Shown here: positions 26,032-37,748 of the stretch, piece after piece | Layout of the letters: every line of letters begins with the position of its first letter | How positions within the stretch are numbered: position 1 is the stretch's first letter | Source of the DNA: Kudoa neothunni | Lineage: Eukaryota > Cnidaria | Reading direction: 5' to 3' | DNA length: 64,000 nucleotides | Assembly (NCBI GenBank): GCA_964304625.1 | Contig: OZ199840.1 | Coordinates: forward strand, 3,534,001-3,598,000 | Position numbers and translations under genes: made by a program | Notes under the pieces: model-generated | The model's input: only the letters and a program-made list of their open reading frames with translations | Database searches by the model: none | Told to the model about the DNA's origin: nothing

Positions 26032-27049
26032 TATCCGTCGTGCGCTGGCCGCCGACAGTCGGATTAAGTTTCTAGTTTAGAATTTGACTTATCAGCTGTA
26101 TTTATCACCTAATCAACTAGGTAATGACAACATTTGTCTTTCACTTTAATACGTTTGTCATAATTTCGTGAGTAAAACACTTTTGTTGCATTTTCGCGCC
26201 GTTTATGACAATAAGTATTTTCGGTTTCTATCAAAAAGTGGAAGTGGGTTTTTTAAAATACAATCTAATTGGTCAATGTAAAAATTAACAGGTTTTGTTG
26301 CCTCACTCGTGCTCGTTTGCGGCACACCGAGAATTGTAGGTGCGCATGTTTTTCCTTCTCTCTCTCTCTCTAATCGTTAGTCATTTTATTCTCTCGAAAT
26401 TTCTGTCTTCAAAGCATATTCTAGTTTATTTTTCTATAATAGAGAATTCGCCGATTTTTTTATTTAATCGTTATATTCGCGAGTGATAAATTCTTTCGTG
26501 CATAACAAAAATAAGACTTATCATTAGTGTCCATTAGTAATTTTCGGTTGTGCTGACTTTCGCGGTATTCTTTGGCGATTGAAAACGAAGTGTACACATG
26601 AGCGTTTGATTTTCTCCCTCGACATGCAGAATAGCAAAAACCTAAAAATTCAGTTATATCCCATTCCTTTTGAACCTCTTGTCTTGTTAATTCTTATGTA
26701 ATAACCACACGCCCCTTTATATTATTTTATTGTCAAGTTGGTTACATTTTGAGTATTTTCGTCGGAATCTTATCCATTTTATTTTATTAGTCAATAAATA
26801 ATACATTTTTTTAAATTAGATGAAATTCTGGCGAAAATACGTAGAACATTACAAGTTCGTTATTAAAATGTATTTTTAATAATAATAATAATAATAATAG
26901 AAAGATGGGCTCTTGGAACCCATAGTTATTACATAAGCGTTAATGATTTACATTGTGACTCTAAAGAATTCATCATAATCGCGCATATATCTCACGTTAA
27001 TTTTTTATCGTTATCTTTAACATTCAAATAGAATATGGGTAATGGGGGA
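26032..27049. other. XPO2 upstream region, no gene seen
   Basis: Holds the presumptive XPO2 promoter, a GC-richer patch (CGTGCGCTGGCCGCCGACAG) just upstream of the start, a (CT)n run near 26356-26373 and an (AAT)n run near 26878-26899. No coding frame was recognised. Confidence 0.45.
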
Positions 27050-29545
27050 GTATCCCCCTCCAAAAATTCGTCCTTTTGCGCGTGTGAAAACATTCCGATT
27101 TTATAACAATCATCTGTTTACATTTTTTAAATATGGAGTGATCGTTAATGTCTTTAAAAATGTCTGTTTAAAAAAATCAACAAAAATGCAGCTTCAACCA
27201 TTATCGTAACCTGCGCGTTCTTTCTTTATCCTGTATTTCCCTAAGTTCCCACATATATGCAACTTTGCGACTATCATTATCTTGAACATAGCCATATTAT
27301 TGCATTCGAGGTTATAAACCATATTTGACTCGGTAGCGGTAGTATCAGTTTTAGGTAATTTGTTTGAATTTAAAATTAATTTTTACCCATAAAGAATTCT
27401 AAATATTAAAAGTTTCTTTGATTAGAAATGTCAAATCCAACTAATTTTAGTTTACATAATTTTCTTAGTGGTTTATTTCTTTAATGGTACGAGAAATTGT
27501 GACACTACTACATCTATCATAATATTTCCTATATTTGTAATACATTAGAAACTTATAAATTATTTAAAAAATTATTGTATATGGAAAATGTAACATTTGA
27601 AAGGATACGTTTATAATTATAGGAAATTCTTTTGCATTAGAATGTTACATAATGATCTATAGTTCTAGACGAATGTAAACATATTAAAAACGAAGCATTC
27701 TGTTTATTTTTACTATTTCGTCGTCCGAAACATCCAACAAATAAAGCACGGTTGTTATAAAGATTTTTAACAAGTTTATTACATGGAAATAAAAAAATTA
27801 TCGGCTCACAAAAATGTAAATTGCTTTGTAACGTATTAATGTATTCATTTGGCATAGCTTCTGTTCTATCAATTAAAAGATTAACTCTTATAATATTGGT
27901 AATATACGTTTGTAGTGAAAACTATGTTCTCAATAACTTTTAAATGTACATAACATAATGATACAATACAGAAAAATTTAAGTTATATTTATATATAAAG
28001 ATACCAAATGTTTCAGCAAATCGAAGAAGAACCATACAATAAAATTGAATACACTAATTTTCATTATTTCCATTTCTATTATTAGTAATAGAAAATATTC
28101 TTGCTATTTATTTCAAAATAAAATCGAAAAAATCCAATGAATTTTCATGTTTCGATCGGAACCACTCCTCAGCCAGGTACAAATGAAGCATATCTTTCGG
28201 CACACCACTCACCACTCACCACTCACCCTTCGCAAAAGCTTTGTTTTTAAATGGAGCTATACAACCTCCACAATGTTTGTATGATCCCCGTTAGCTGTAA
28301 CGTATTCTGTTGGGTGGTTTATAATTATATGGTTATATCCATAAATTCTTAATCGTTTGAACCCTTCCATTCGCTTGTGTATATTGTGGAGCGATGTGAT
28401 ACCTCTTGAAGAATTAGGGGTATAAGGGTACATATATCCCTTCGACCCACTATGAAAAATCTTGACTCCAGCAATTTACGTTTACCTTAATCGTCAACGG
28501 AATATTCACAAATCCCAACTACCCACGGACCTTCTATTCTGTTCTCATATTTTTCGACATTAGTTCCACCAGAATCGTCCTCCGTGCCATCGTCAGATGA
28601 TGATGGAGAATAAATTTCATTAGGAGCGCTTCCCCAGATATCTACTCTCAAGTACCTACCATGATTATTTTTCCGGTTTCCTCTCAAAAGGCATTCGTCT
28701 ATTTCAATAATTCTTTTTCCTTCGAACTTTTCATGCCGCTGAAAACTTCCCCTACAAATTTTTCTTAAAGATGATTAACATTATGTAATAGTTTTGAGTG
28801 TTATTCCAGTTAAAATAAAAGCCTGGCATCTAAGCTCTTCCATAGCCCACAAATTAACCAGCTAAAAAATATCGGAGACCGAGAACTTGAAAGAATTATC
28901 TTGAAATTTATTCATAATAATTTCAAAAACATTAATCACTTTGAACAAATAAAAGTGAATTTTTCTAACCTTCATTCAGTCTTTAATTTATAGGTGTTAT
29001 ACCTACAACAATTCTTGCACTTGTTCAGCATTTCCTGTAATAGACCTTTCTCGGTTAAGAAGTTTAGCAAGGTTTTTTGACCTAGAAGCAGCTTATAAAC
29101 TGGCGCTGTGACTTGAATTCTACCATTACTAAGCTTGAGAAACTTTTTAAATATAACTCGCTAATTCATCTCTGATCAAGATTTTTCAAATTAATAATTA
29201 AAATCACAAAAACTATATCAAATAACCAAAAATGTAGAACAAAAGTAGCGATCTATTGACAATTCTAATAATATTACAAAATATAATTAAATCGAACATA
29301 ATAATAGTCTCAAATTTGTATATATACGGAAACTTAGGGAAATACAGTTCAAAAAACTAACGCGCAGAGCTGTGCGCACACTACGATAATGGCCGAACCT
29401 GCGTTTAAGTTGATTTTTTTAAACTGATATTTTTAAAGATATTTGTGGTCATCTAATATTTAAAAATGTAAACAGATAATTTATTGTAAAATCGGAAGGT
29501 TTTCACACGCGCAAAAGGACGAGTTTTTTCGTAGGTGGTACAAAA
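27050..29545 (-). mobile_element. Degenerate Merlin-type DNA transposon with long inverted repeats
   Basis: The ends form a diverged inverted repeat of about 250 bp: 27050-27300 against 29300-29545. Shared blocks include TCGTCCTTTTGCGCGTGTGA, CTGTTTACATTTTTAAATA, TTTAAAAAAATCAAC, CATTATCGTA and TGTATTTCCCTAAGTT. Long inverted repeats suit the Merlin (IS1016-like) superfamily, and the interior encodes remains of a transposase with Merlin motifs on the minus strand. I could not find a convincing 8-9 bp target duplication. A run of TCACCACTCACCACTCACC-type repeats lies near 28203-28227. Confidence 0.72.
28135..28800 (-). pseudogene. Merlin/ISXO2-like DDE transposase remnant
   Basis: Reading right to left on the minus strand: a Cys/basic segment, then RIIEIDECLLRGNRKNNHGR matching the first catalytic Asp region of ISXO2-like transposases (IEIDESxFGxRKYxRGR), then RIEGPWVVGICE (family: VxGQWVFGGIER). 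After a gap comes YNHIIINHPTEYVTANGDHT (family: GYxHxTVNHSxNFVDPxTGAHT) around 28300-28350, and finally PKDMLHLYLAEEWFRS near 28170. An acidic Ser/Asp/Glu insertion of about 35 residues (SPSSSDDGTEDDSGG) sits between the first two motifs. The pieces lie in different frames with stops between them, so the gene is broken. Confidence 0.75.
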
Positions 29546-31377
29546 ATAAATATTTTATCTAAAAATGTAAAAATTGCCTATTTTTGTTTTTTTAATAAAA
29601 CCAAACAAATACGAAAAAAAGATGCGAAAAAATATAGCGTTAGATTTTTGGACAGAGAAAACCTTTCTAATATTATTCATCGAGCTCCTAAACACAGATT
29701 AGGAACAATGTCGCTAGCAACTAAAAATATGGAGCTTTCTCATATTTGACAGCTTCTTCTATGGTTTCTATCTTATATGCATTCTCACGGCTATGAATTT
29801 TCTTTAAATCTTCTAGCAGTGCTTTGTCGTCAGCTATCTCTAATGCATTTAAATCGATAATATTATTTTCATTATCTAATAATAATTTTAATCAATAATA
29901 TAAAACATAATTTTTATAGCTCAAATTTTATCACGATATAATGTGTAATATATTAAAAATCGAAAACACCGTAGAATAGTTTTGAGATATTATGGAAAAT
30001 AATAAAAACCTGTTGTAGATTATAAATATTAATTAAATTAACGGGGGGTTTTTCCGCCTTTCTAAACGACCATTATATTATTTTACGGCAGCGTGAGTCT
30101 ATGCAGTGTCTTTGTAAGCGTTATTTTAGGCAATAATATCTAAAACGAAAAACTGATTATATTTTTTAAACATTTTTTCAATTAAATTAACAGATGTTTG
30201 TGCATAAAATACTTTATTCTAATTTATCTTAAATAGTGCATATTGTATTTCCTAATTTCATACTTATTGAAGGAGAATTTTATGATTTTATATATAAAAA
30301 AAGAGAAGAAAATATTTTTCTCTATAAAGAAATTGTTGCGTTAATAAACACAGTGCAACCTCGGACTTCGACCATAATCTGTTCTTGAAGTGTGTTTCGA
30401 ATTCCGAATCAATTTTCCTAAGTAAAATAATGAAAATTAGTTTAATCCGTACCGCTCATCAAATAAATGACTATTTTTATTCTTATTTATTAAAAAGCAA
30501 GCATGTCTTGTGTTAATAACATAACATTAACATATAACGAATAAATATTAAAAATAATAGTAAAAATGAGATATACGATGTAAACACAAATTCCGATTTG
30601 GGATTCGAACCTGCATTATTAGCATTACAAGGCCGGTGGTGCCATACCCCTCTGCTCTCGTTCGCACGTATGATTGGTGGATTACCACCTTTATAATCCA
30701 CATGTTACATAGGATAAATATTTGTTGGTCGTCATACGATAGACTATAAAGGGTTTTCTTTCCGATGACGTTCGCACAACTTGATTGAGCGAGTCTCCTT
30801 CTACAGTTTCTTTTCATCTCTATTTTTTTGCTCCAAATGGATTTGTTTTGAACACCCTTTCTATGTGTTCTAACTCAAAAATGCTTCTGACTCAAAATTT
30901 TTGGTCGAATTCTGAGGTTGCACACTGTATTTTTATTTACAAAATTTGAGTCATATACCGCGCGTTTTCGCTAGTTTACATTATGACTGACCAGGGCTAT
31001 AAAATCTGGTATTTTAACTCGAAATAAGATTATTTATATAATATATATTTTTAGGAATAAGAAAAATAATGCTGATTAAATTTTAAAAGACGATTTACTT
31101 TAAATATGGGGTTTAGTGTAAGGCGGTTTTATTTAATATACTATACGTATTGAAAAGTCTGACTGAGGTTGTTTTTAAAAATAGAGTTTCATAGAACGTT
31201 CCGCGCATTAACACGGCATAATTTATTAGTTCATTTTCAATTATTTCAAGACGATCTAATACGGGTTAAATACTATTAAAAAATCCACTTAATCCAGAAA
31301 TAAAAGTTTAACAAGAAAATGCCATCTATCAAGGTATCAAGATGGCAACATTATATTCAATAAAATGACAAATAATG
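29546..31377. other. Mostly non-coding stretch with one exon-like frame
   Basis: Around 29727-29878 the minus strand reads an open, hydrophilic segment (DLNALEIADDKALLEDLKKI ... AVKYEKAPYF, stop) preceded by an acceptor-like ATTATTATTAG. It could be a terminal exon of an unrecognised gene or transposon, but no partner exon was found. The tRNA-like sequence is listed separately. Nothing else is supported. Confidence 0.35.
30593..30676 (-). repeat. tRNA-derived sequence (SINE-like or degenerate tRNA-Thr)
   Basis: The minus strand contains GCAGGTTCGAATCCC, a perfect T-arm/B-box, preceded at the right distance by GGCCTTGTAATGC, resembling a tRNA-Thr (UGU) anticodon arm, and by AGCAGAGGGGTATGGC, a degenerate D-arm/A-box. 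The anticodon stem does not pair well and the acceptor stem is not convincing. I read it as a tRNA pseudogene or the head of a tRNA-derived SINE rather than a working tRNA. Confidence 0.5.
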
Positions 31378-32509
31378 CTATATCGAATGCTGTTGTTTTA
31401 GATATGTTTGATATTGCTGTTGATAGCACTCGTTGAGAATAGAATCAGCAAGGAAATAAGGAGTCGGGTCAAAACTATTATTGCACAACGGTACTTCTAG
31501 AAGACTTGCCACAGATTTTAAAGTAGTGGATTGGTAGGAAAGCGATTCATTCATGATCTCATCAAGAGTAAAGGATGGACTACTAATAACAACACAATGA
31601 TTCCCACTACTCCAGTCTACACTCTTGAAATAATTGTTGTTTGGCTGTGGGAAGTGTTGTATTATCGGAGAGGGTCGCTAAAAAAATTGAGAAAATGATA
31701 TAAAGTCCATAATTACCAATGGTGGAGACATACGGAACATGAATTTGGGAATCTCTAGGAAAATAAGAACCATTTACAGCCTCATCAAGTTTGTTGATTT
31801 TGAATATCGGAACATTGAATATAGCTGGGACAGAGTTATTTATTACTTTACTGTTGTATAAATCGACACATTGATACAATAGAATTTGACGACAATTTGT
31901 TAAAGCAGCAGCTCTAATGAGGGCAGCTATATGTGTTGTTAATAAAAGTGCGGTAAAAACATCCAACCATACATAAACTATTAGGTTTCCTTATGTTGTT
32001 CAACAATAAAGTAATATTAGATTCAATAGGTGATTTTTTAATGGTAGAGGATATCGACGAATAGTTTGGACGATGAAATACAGCCACCATGGTGGATTGG
32101 TGGGGTAGAATTTTTCTTATTTTATCTTCGGTTGTCAACAAAATTTTTTCACCTATTGATTTTGTGGTGCTCTCTACAATTTTCTTTTTATCCTTTGTAT
32201 CCAACACAAATATTTTCAATGGCATGTTTCCATTTCTGATGGCTTGCACAATAGATGTGGTTTTCGTGCACAACAAAACGTCGAATTTTTCAGCAAAATC
32301 GTCCATTGTAAACTTTTTGAAAATTTCAACCTACGAGAAACCATTCAGTAGTTAGTGTCGACTTATATATTTTAAATGGTTTGTTACGGGCTTGTAAAAT
32401 AACGAGTAATCGAATAATCGTAATTAAATCGTCTATAAATGTGATTTTTCATGCACCATGCGATCCTATTAAAATAGTGTGGGTGATTTACACATCTTAC
32501 AATACTCAT
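31378..32509 (-). CDS. MRM3-like mitochondrial 2'-O-rRNA methyltransferase homologue with eroded motifs
   Basis: MRM3 (RNMTL1) is a SpoU/TrmH (SPOUT) enzyme that 2'-O-methylates mitochondrial 16S rRNA. Alignable segments: FDVLLCTKTTSIVQAIRNGN and STMVAVFHRP; then, across a 46-nt intron (31927-31972), NNIRKPNSLSALIRAAALTN over the vertebrate DNLRDPGNLGTILRSAAGAG; YQCVDLYNSKVINNSVPAIF over KGCVDAWEPKVLRAGMGAHF; VDWSSGNHCVVISSPSFTLD over VDWTEAPAAVVIGGETHGVS; and VPLCNNSFDPTPYFLAD over IPVVPGVDSLNSAMAAS. Motif 1 (PGNLG), motif 2 (GGETxGVS) and motif 3 (DSLN) have all lost key residues, so methyl transfer is doubtful. A basic, presequence-like opening (MSIVRCVNHPHYFNR) starts at 32509, but its join to the next exon (about 32332) is out of phase unless splicing follows MSI. 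A further frame change occurs near 31630. It is a divergent gene with assembly indels, or a decaying one. Confidence 0.6.
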
Positions 32510-35500
32510 GGTTCGTGGATACAAGGTAGATGTAGATACTTGCCTCACTCTGGTCACGTGTCGATTTCAAATACGACACAACCTTAGAAAATCGAAGTTC
32601 CAATCTTATCCTTAAAAAGCGACTATTTTCCAGCATAAACCTAGATGTAATTAGGTCGATTTTGGTTTGAATTTATTTCTGTATTCATTATGATTTATTT
32701 AATGGTGTTTTCGGCCAAATTGAAATTTTTTTTTATCCCAGGGTTTGGAATAATATATTATCAACCCCTCTTCATAATTTTGAAGATGAGATAAATAAAA
32801 TCTTCAAGTTATACGTTTAATCGCCGATAAAATTTAATCCTAAACGGCATGTAAGTTTGCGCATTGGGAATTTTTAATGTCAACAACGCCTACTTACAAG
32901 CTATGTATAGATTTAATTTTTTATAATTAAACATAGTTCCAACTAGTGTCTTATCAATATTATTTACAGGTGTCAATTGTCATTTCCTTTTTGGAACTCC
33001 ACGTGACTCTATAATTACAAAATTAATAATTTTTCAGAATAAAAATAAGTTAGAGATATTTTTTCCCATGCGAAATTCATTTAACGCTTTAGGGTTGGCC
33101 TGTAGTGGAGTATTTTATTTTTTATTATAGTTAGTTCCCCCTTATCTAACTAAGATTTAGTTGATTCATATTCAAAAATTCATAAATACGTATATGTGCG
33201 TTTTAAATTGTGAAATTATTAAATTTAAATACGACATGCCATTACACGTGGGTGATTCGAGCGTGTGAATTTCATAGGATTAGTTCGATTTTTTTTATTT
33301 TTTCGCCCTCTAGCGCACGATCATCACCAGATAGAGTAATTAAAATTTTTGACTCTTTCTTATTCATTTCCATTCGTTCTGTTTGGTTTAAAAGTGTTTA
33401 AATTATTTTCACTCATTTTTAAAATTTAATAAGATTTTATTCGTGCCACCCAGTACAAAGTACACGAACGAATTTATCACTAAATATGCAACTATGCAGA
33501 TCCATCAAATGAAGGTGATAATATTTTATACTGGGAATGGAAATATATTTTATTTAGTGTTCGTTCATTTTAGCTCGTTTGAAATTTTAATTTGTGTTAA
33601 TGGTTAAATTGCAGACTAGGGGACGTAATCCAACTCAGCCACAGCGGACAAAAACGAACCGGTTGAATATTTTTTTAGAGTAATTTATCAATGTCGCATC
33701 TCCAGTAGGGTAACGTTGGCAACAGCTATTTGTCATCACAATAATAGTTTGTGTAATCTATTATATGTTGAACTTCTAGCTCCTCGTGATTAGATCAACC
33801 GGCTGTATCGCCAATAAAGCTGGTTCATGTAAAGCATGCTTTATGTATTCTAAAATAGAAGTTGAAAAAATCTGATTTTTGATGGATTATCACAATATAA
33901 ACTTAGAGATTGTCTACAGTTTCAATTCCTTTTCTATGAGAATAAGAATTTCATATTTTATATAAGCATTCGGTAATTAATTGTAGAAAAAGCATAACGT
34001 TAATATAAAAAATAATTTAATGGATAAAATTCCGACATTACTACCATTAAATGTTTAAACAATATCACATTAACTTAATTTGAAATATGTAGGATTAATG
34101 TACGAACTAATTATTATTTTTATTCGGTAAATGTGGCCACGATTCTGATTTTAACCAAATAGTTGTATTAATTTTATTAAATTGAAATATTTAATCAAAA
34201 AATTGTAATGGAGGAAGTTTATTTTCATTTCTAGGTATGAAGTAATTATTTATTACATTGTTGATCAAGAAATTATTTCTACAAATATTAAATTAGAGAT
34301 TATGCGATGACACTTAAATATCTTAGTTTAATTGAAAAAATTGTTATATTTATGACGAAATTAAAGCTTGATCTATATGATCTAATACCGAGTTTTTGAA
34401 AAGAGCCGAATAAATATCGTCTATATATGTGTAATATCCTTTGTCTGCCAGTGTGTCCACAAGTGCGCATATGAGACTAAAATTTTTCCTTATAGAGAGA
34501 CATATATAAAATTTTTATGCGAATTTATTTCAAATTTAATTTCTTATTAAAATATGGGCATGAAAGGATTAGGTATGACATGGCTACCTTGGTTTTTTCT
34601 GAAAGAGCAAGTTTGATTTTCGTCGAGACTCATGTACGAAGTATCAGTGGGATACAATGAGGCACAAAATTTTGATTGATAAAAGTAATAACAGTGCGCG
34701 TGTATTGTGTAAATAATTTTATTTTAACTCATTTTTTCAGGAGTTAAATATGATAAACGGTGTTTGATTAAAATAACGTATTTTATAATTGTGTTTCGAG
34801 ACATTTTAGCTCTACTTTGTAATTATGTGGAAATGTATTGAATTATAGAGTGATACGGTTCACCTCGTAATCTCTTAACTTCCATTAATATCAATGATAT
34901 AGAAATTCATCAAAAATAAAAATGTTTCCTACAAATTTTTGTATCCTCTTAGTACTTTTGGAGGTATACAATGATGTATTATTTTAGATTTTGCAATGTA
35001 GCGGCGAAATATAAAGGATAAAGGGAGAATATTTCGTTAACATGAATTAGGATTTTTCATTATTACATTAAAAGTAATAATTCGTTGTTGTAAAGAGATG
35101 TAGAAATCAACCAAAATATTGATTCAATGCAAATATTTTACAATAATTTTTCTTCGAATTTTTAACCGAAAAATTATCTTGCGATTTCTTTTAGTCGCAT
35201 ACATTGAAAATAACGAATAATGAAATGACATGTGAGATAAATTTAATACACGCGCGTTCACATTTATTGCTTGAATCAATTCTTTCTTAAATAATTATAG
35301 AATAAAATCAATTATGACACATCAAGTTTCGAAAAGTAATAAATATAATACATTAAAACTCAATTCAAAAAGATTATAATTTCAATAAAAAAAGGAAATT
35401 CGCGCGCAAACATTGGAAATGCTATAAAATCTCTCATCATACAAAACTATAGAATTAGGCAATAAAATTAACGTAAATTTAATATAAAAAAGGTTAGTCT

Positions 35501-36452
35501 ACGAGGATTCTGACTTCGTCGACTGGATTGGCACCGATGTTCACGCTATTTTTTATAATTCGGTGAATGATACAAAACAAACATTAATCAAGTATTAATA
35601 AAGTTCAATTCGATTAAAGCTAAAACGATTAATCTCCCACGAGAAGAGGTTGATTTAGGATAAACATGAAATTATCACGATATTACACAAAGGAGGTTAA
35701 CATTTACGCACTATATAGAACAATCACACACAATTTCAATTTCTTAAAACTGTATTCAAATAGATGTATCTAAATAGTTATTTCTAAAGAGTATTATTTT
35801 ATGGCTGACACTATTTGCATGGTGAATTTTAATCTTAACAACTCTTCCCTACGGGTTATATACAGATTTAATTTTTAAAATTTACTAAATTTTATTACTG
35901 TTAGCCCATCATTTTGCTCTACCAAACCAAAATAACTAAATATAATCAAAATTAATAAAACCGGAATATTATTTACTAGTCAAACAACCATTTTCTTTTA
36001 TTACATTCAAACAAGAAAATATAATGTTTAATAAACTTAATATAATCGTATACAGATCTACTGATAGTACTAGATATAATTTATCCTTCACCACTGAAAA
36101 TTGTCACCCGACTTCCAAACCGGAACTCGTGTGAGCCCATGGACTAACACAAAAGGATTTAAAATGTGTGCCCTTCAATATATCGAACTGATTTAATGGC
36201 ACATATCCAGTATTTGTTGTCGATTTTACCAGAATTATTTAAAAATTTGATTCTATTCAAATTGTCGCATGATTCTGAATTATAATGTGAAGTTTTTTGA
36301 TCCAATATTACCGTTATCCCGCCTCTATCCTGCATCGCCAGCTTAACATGGGGTGCGCGCCTGCAGACGAAATCGCATGAATGTTGCGATTATCACGTGA
36401 ATAAACGGACTAGAATCCGATTTCTGGGCGGACAATTAGCTGCGAATTTACA
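32510..36452. other. Intergenic stretch, no gene seen
   Basis: About 3.9 kb, AT-rich. No conserved protein motif, RNA gene or clear terminal inverted repeat was found. The open frame at 33210-33401 is short and featureless. The last 150 bases, GC-richer around 36310-36430, probably contain the thymidylate kinase promoter. Confidence 0.45.
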
Positions 36453-37406
36453 ATGAATGGGCACCGTACTCCTAGCAAGGGTTATTTAATTGTTTTCGAG
36501 GGTTTGGATAAATCCGGTAAATCGACACAGTCGAAAATGTTACTCGATTATTTCAATCAAAAAAATAAATCCGCCATGTTGCAACGTTTCCCAGGTAGAA
36601 ATGCGTTGAGCTCTATCGATTGATCTGTTTCTCAACCGCAGATAGAACCACTTCAACAGGAAAAATTTTGAACGATTACTTGGCCAAGAAAATCATACCG
36701 GGGGCAGTAAACACTGCTTGGGATATGTCCAGTGGTGATCGTACGATACATTTGTTATTTTCTGCTAACAGATGGGAGAAAATGTATTTATATTTGCCAG
36801 AAATTTAATCAAATAATGAAAAAATTGATCAGCATTGTTACCACAGTCATATTATCATTAAACATCAAACTTTAATCGATAAGAAATAAAAGATAATTTT
36901 GCATTGGAGAATTTAGTGAATGAATTTAGGCCACTTTTGTTGGACAAACTGGACAAAGGAACTCACGTTATCCTCGATAGATATGCATTTTCTGGTGTAG
37001 CGTTTACACATGCCAAAGTATTGCATATTGTTGGTAAACTCATTAATTGAGGTAATCAAGGGTTATGACCTTGAGTGGTGCAAGATGCCTGATCAAGGTC
37101 TCCCGAAACCTGACATCATTTTCTATCTGAATGGCTGTGTGGAAAAATTGAATGAGAGAGAGAACTTTGGCACCGAAATCTACGAAAATGTACCATTTCA
37201 AAACAAAGTTAGCTTAATTTACAAATGTTTTGAAAATTCCGATCTCAACTGGAAAGTATTAACTTGGCGGTAAACTATGTGAGTTCATTGACATTTTTCA
37301 GATAATTGACGCTGTGAGAGATCCAGACACAGTTCATCACGAGATTGTTTCACACATCAAAAATCTTCCCCCGATTTCTTCTAGCACAATTGACACACTT
37401 TGGTGA
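36453..37406 (+). CDS. DTYMK: Thymidylate kinase (dTMP kinase)
   Basis: Catalyses ATP + dTMP to ADP + dTDP, the step before dTTP. Five exons: 36453-36594, 36642-36783, 36930-37017, 37061-37255 and 37302-37406. The introns are 47, 146, 43 and 46 nt, all phases agree, and the product is 223 residues (human 212). The P-loop FEGLDKSGKST is at residues 15-25, LQRFPDRTTSTGKILNDYL follows, then LLFSANRWEKMPLLLDKL aligns residue for residue with the vertebrate ANRWEQVPLIKEKL. The DRYAFSGVAFT motif begins at residue 111, and LEWCKMPDQGLPKPDIIFYL matches the family. The C-terminus ends in DTLW, as the human protein ends in GELWK. It is followed 343 bp downstream, on the same strand, by ALKBH1. No broken or missing key residue. 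Confidence 0.96.
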
Positions 37407-37748
37407 AATGTTACTTTTTCACCTAAATTCCAACGTTTCTCCGTTCTCCTTTCTCCATTTGATGTTAGATCTTTAGTGAATACAACTGAATACTTGATAA
37501 AATTATAGTTTTTTTTGATTGTTTTCATATTTTTAATTTTTTAAAGGCAAATTTACACTTTAAATTTACATTAAAACACATATTTTCTTGAAATAAAGAT
37601 TCTCACTATTATTAATTATTACTTCGTATCGCAATATCGCATGATAAATTAAATTCTAATGGAAAGTGGCTAAACTATTCGTAATTTATTTTTATTTTTG
37701 TAAGTTACAAGGGGGCTATGAATTAGTAAAACTCCCTTTGTTCTGTCG

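Noticed and set aside
30593-30676. Functional tRNA-Thr
   Set aside because: The T-arm is perfect but the anticodon and acceptor stems do not pair well, so it is reported as tRNA-derived only.
30513-30817. Two overlapping minus-strand open frames of 62 and 89 codons
   Set aside because: They cover the tRNA-like sequence; residues such as the V-R-I-P-N-R run come from the T-arm read as codons.
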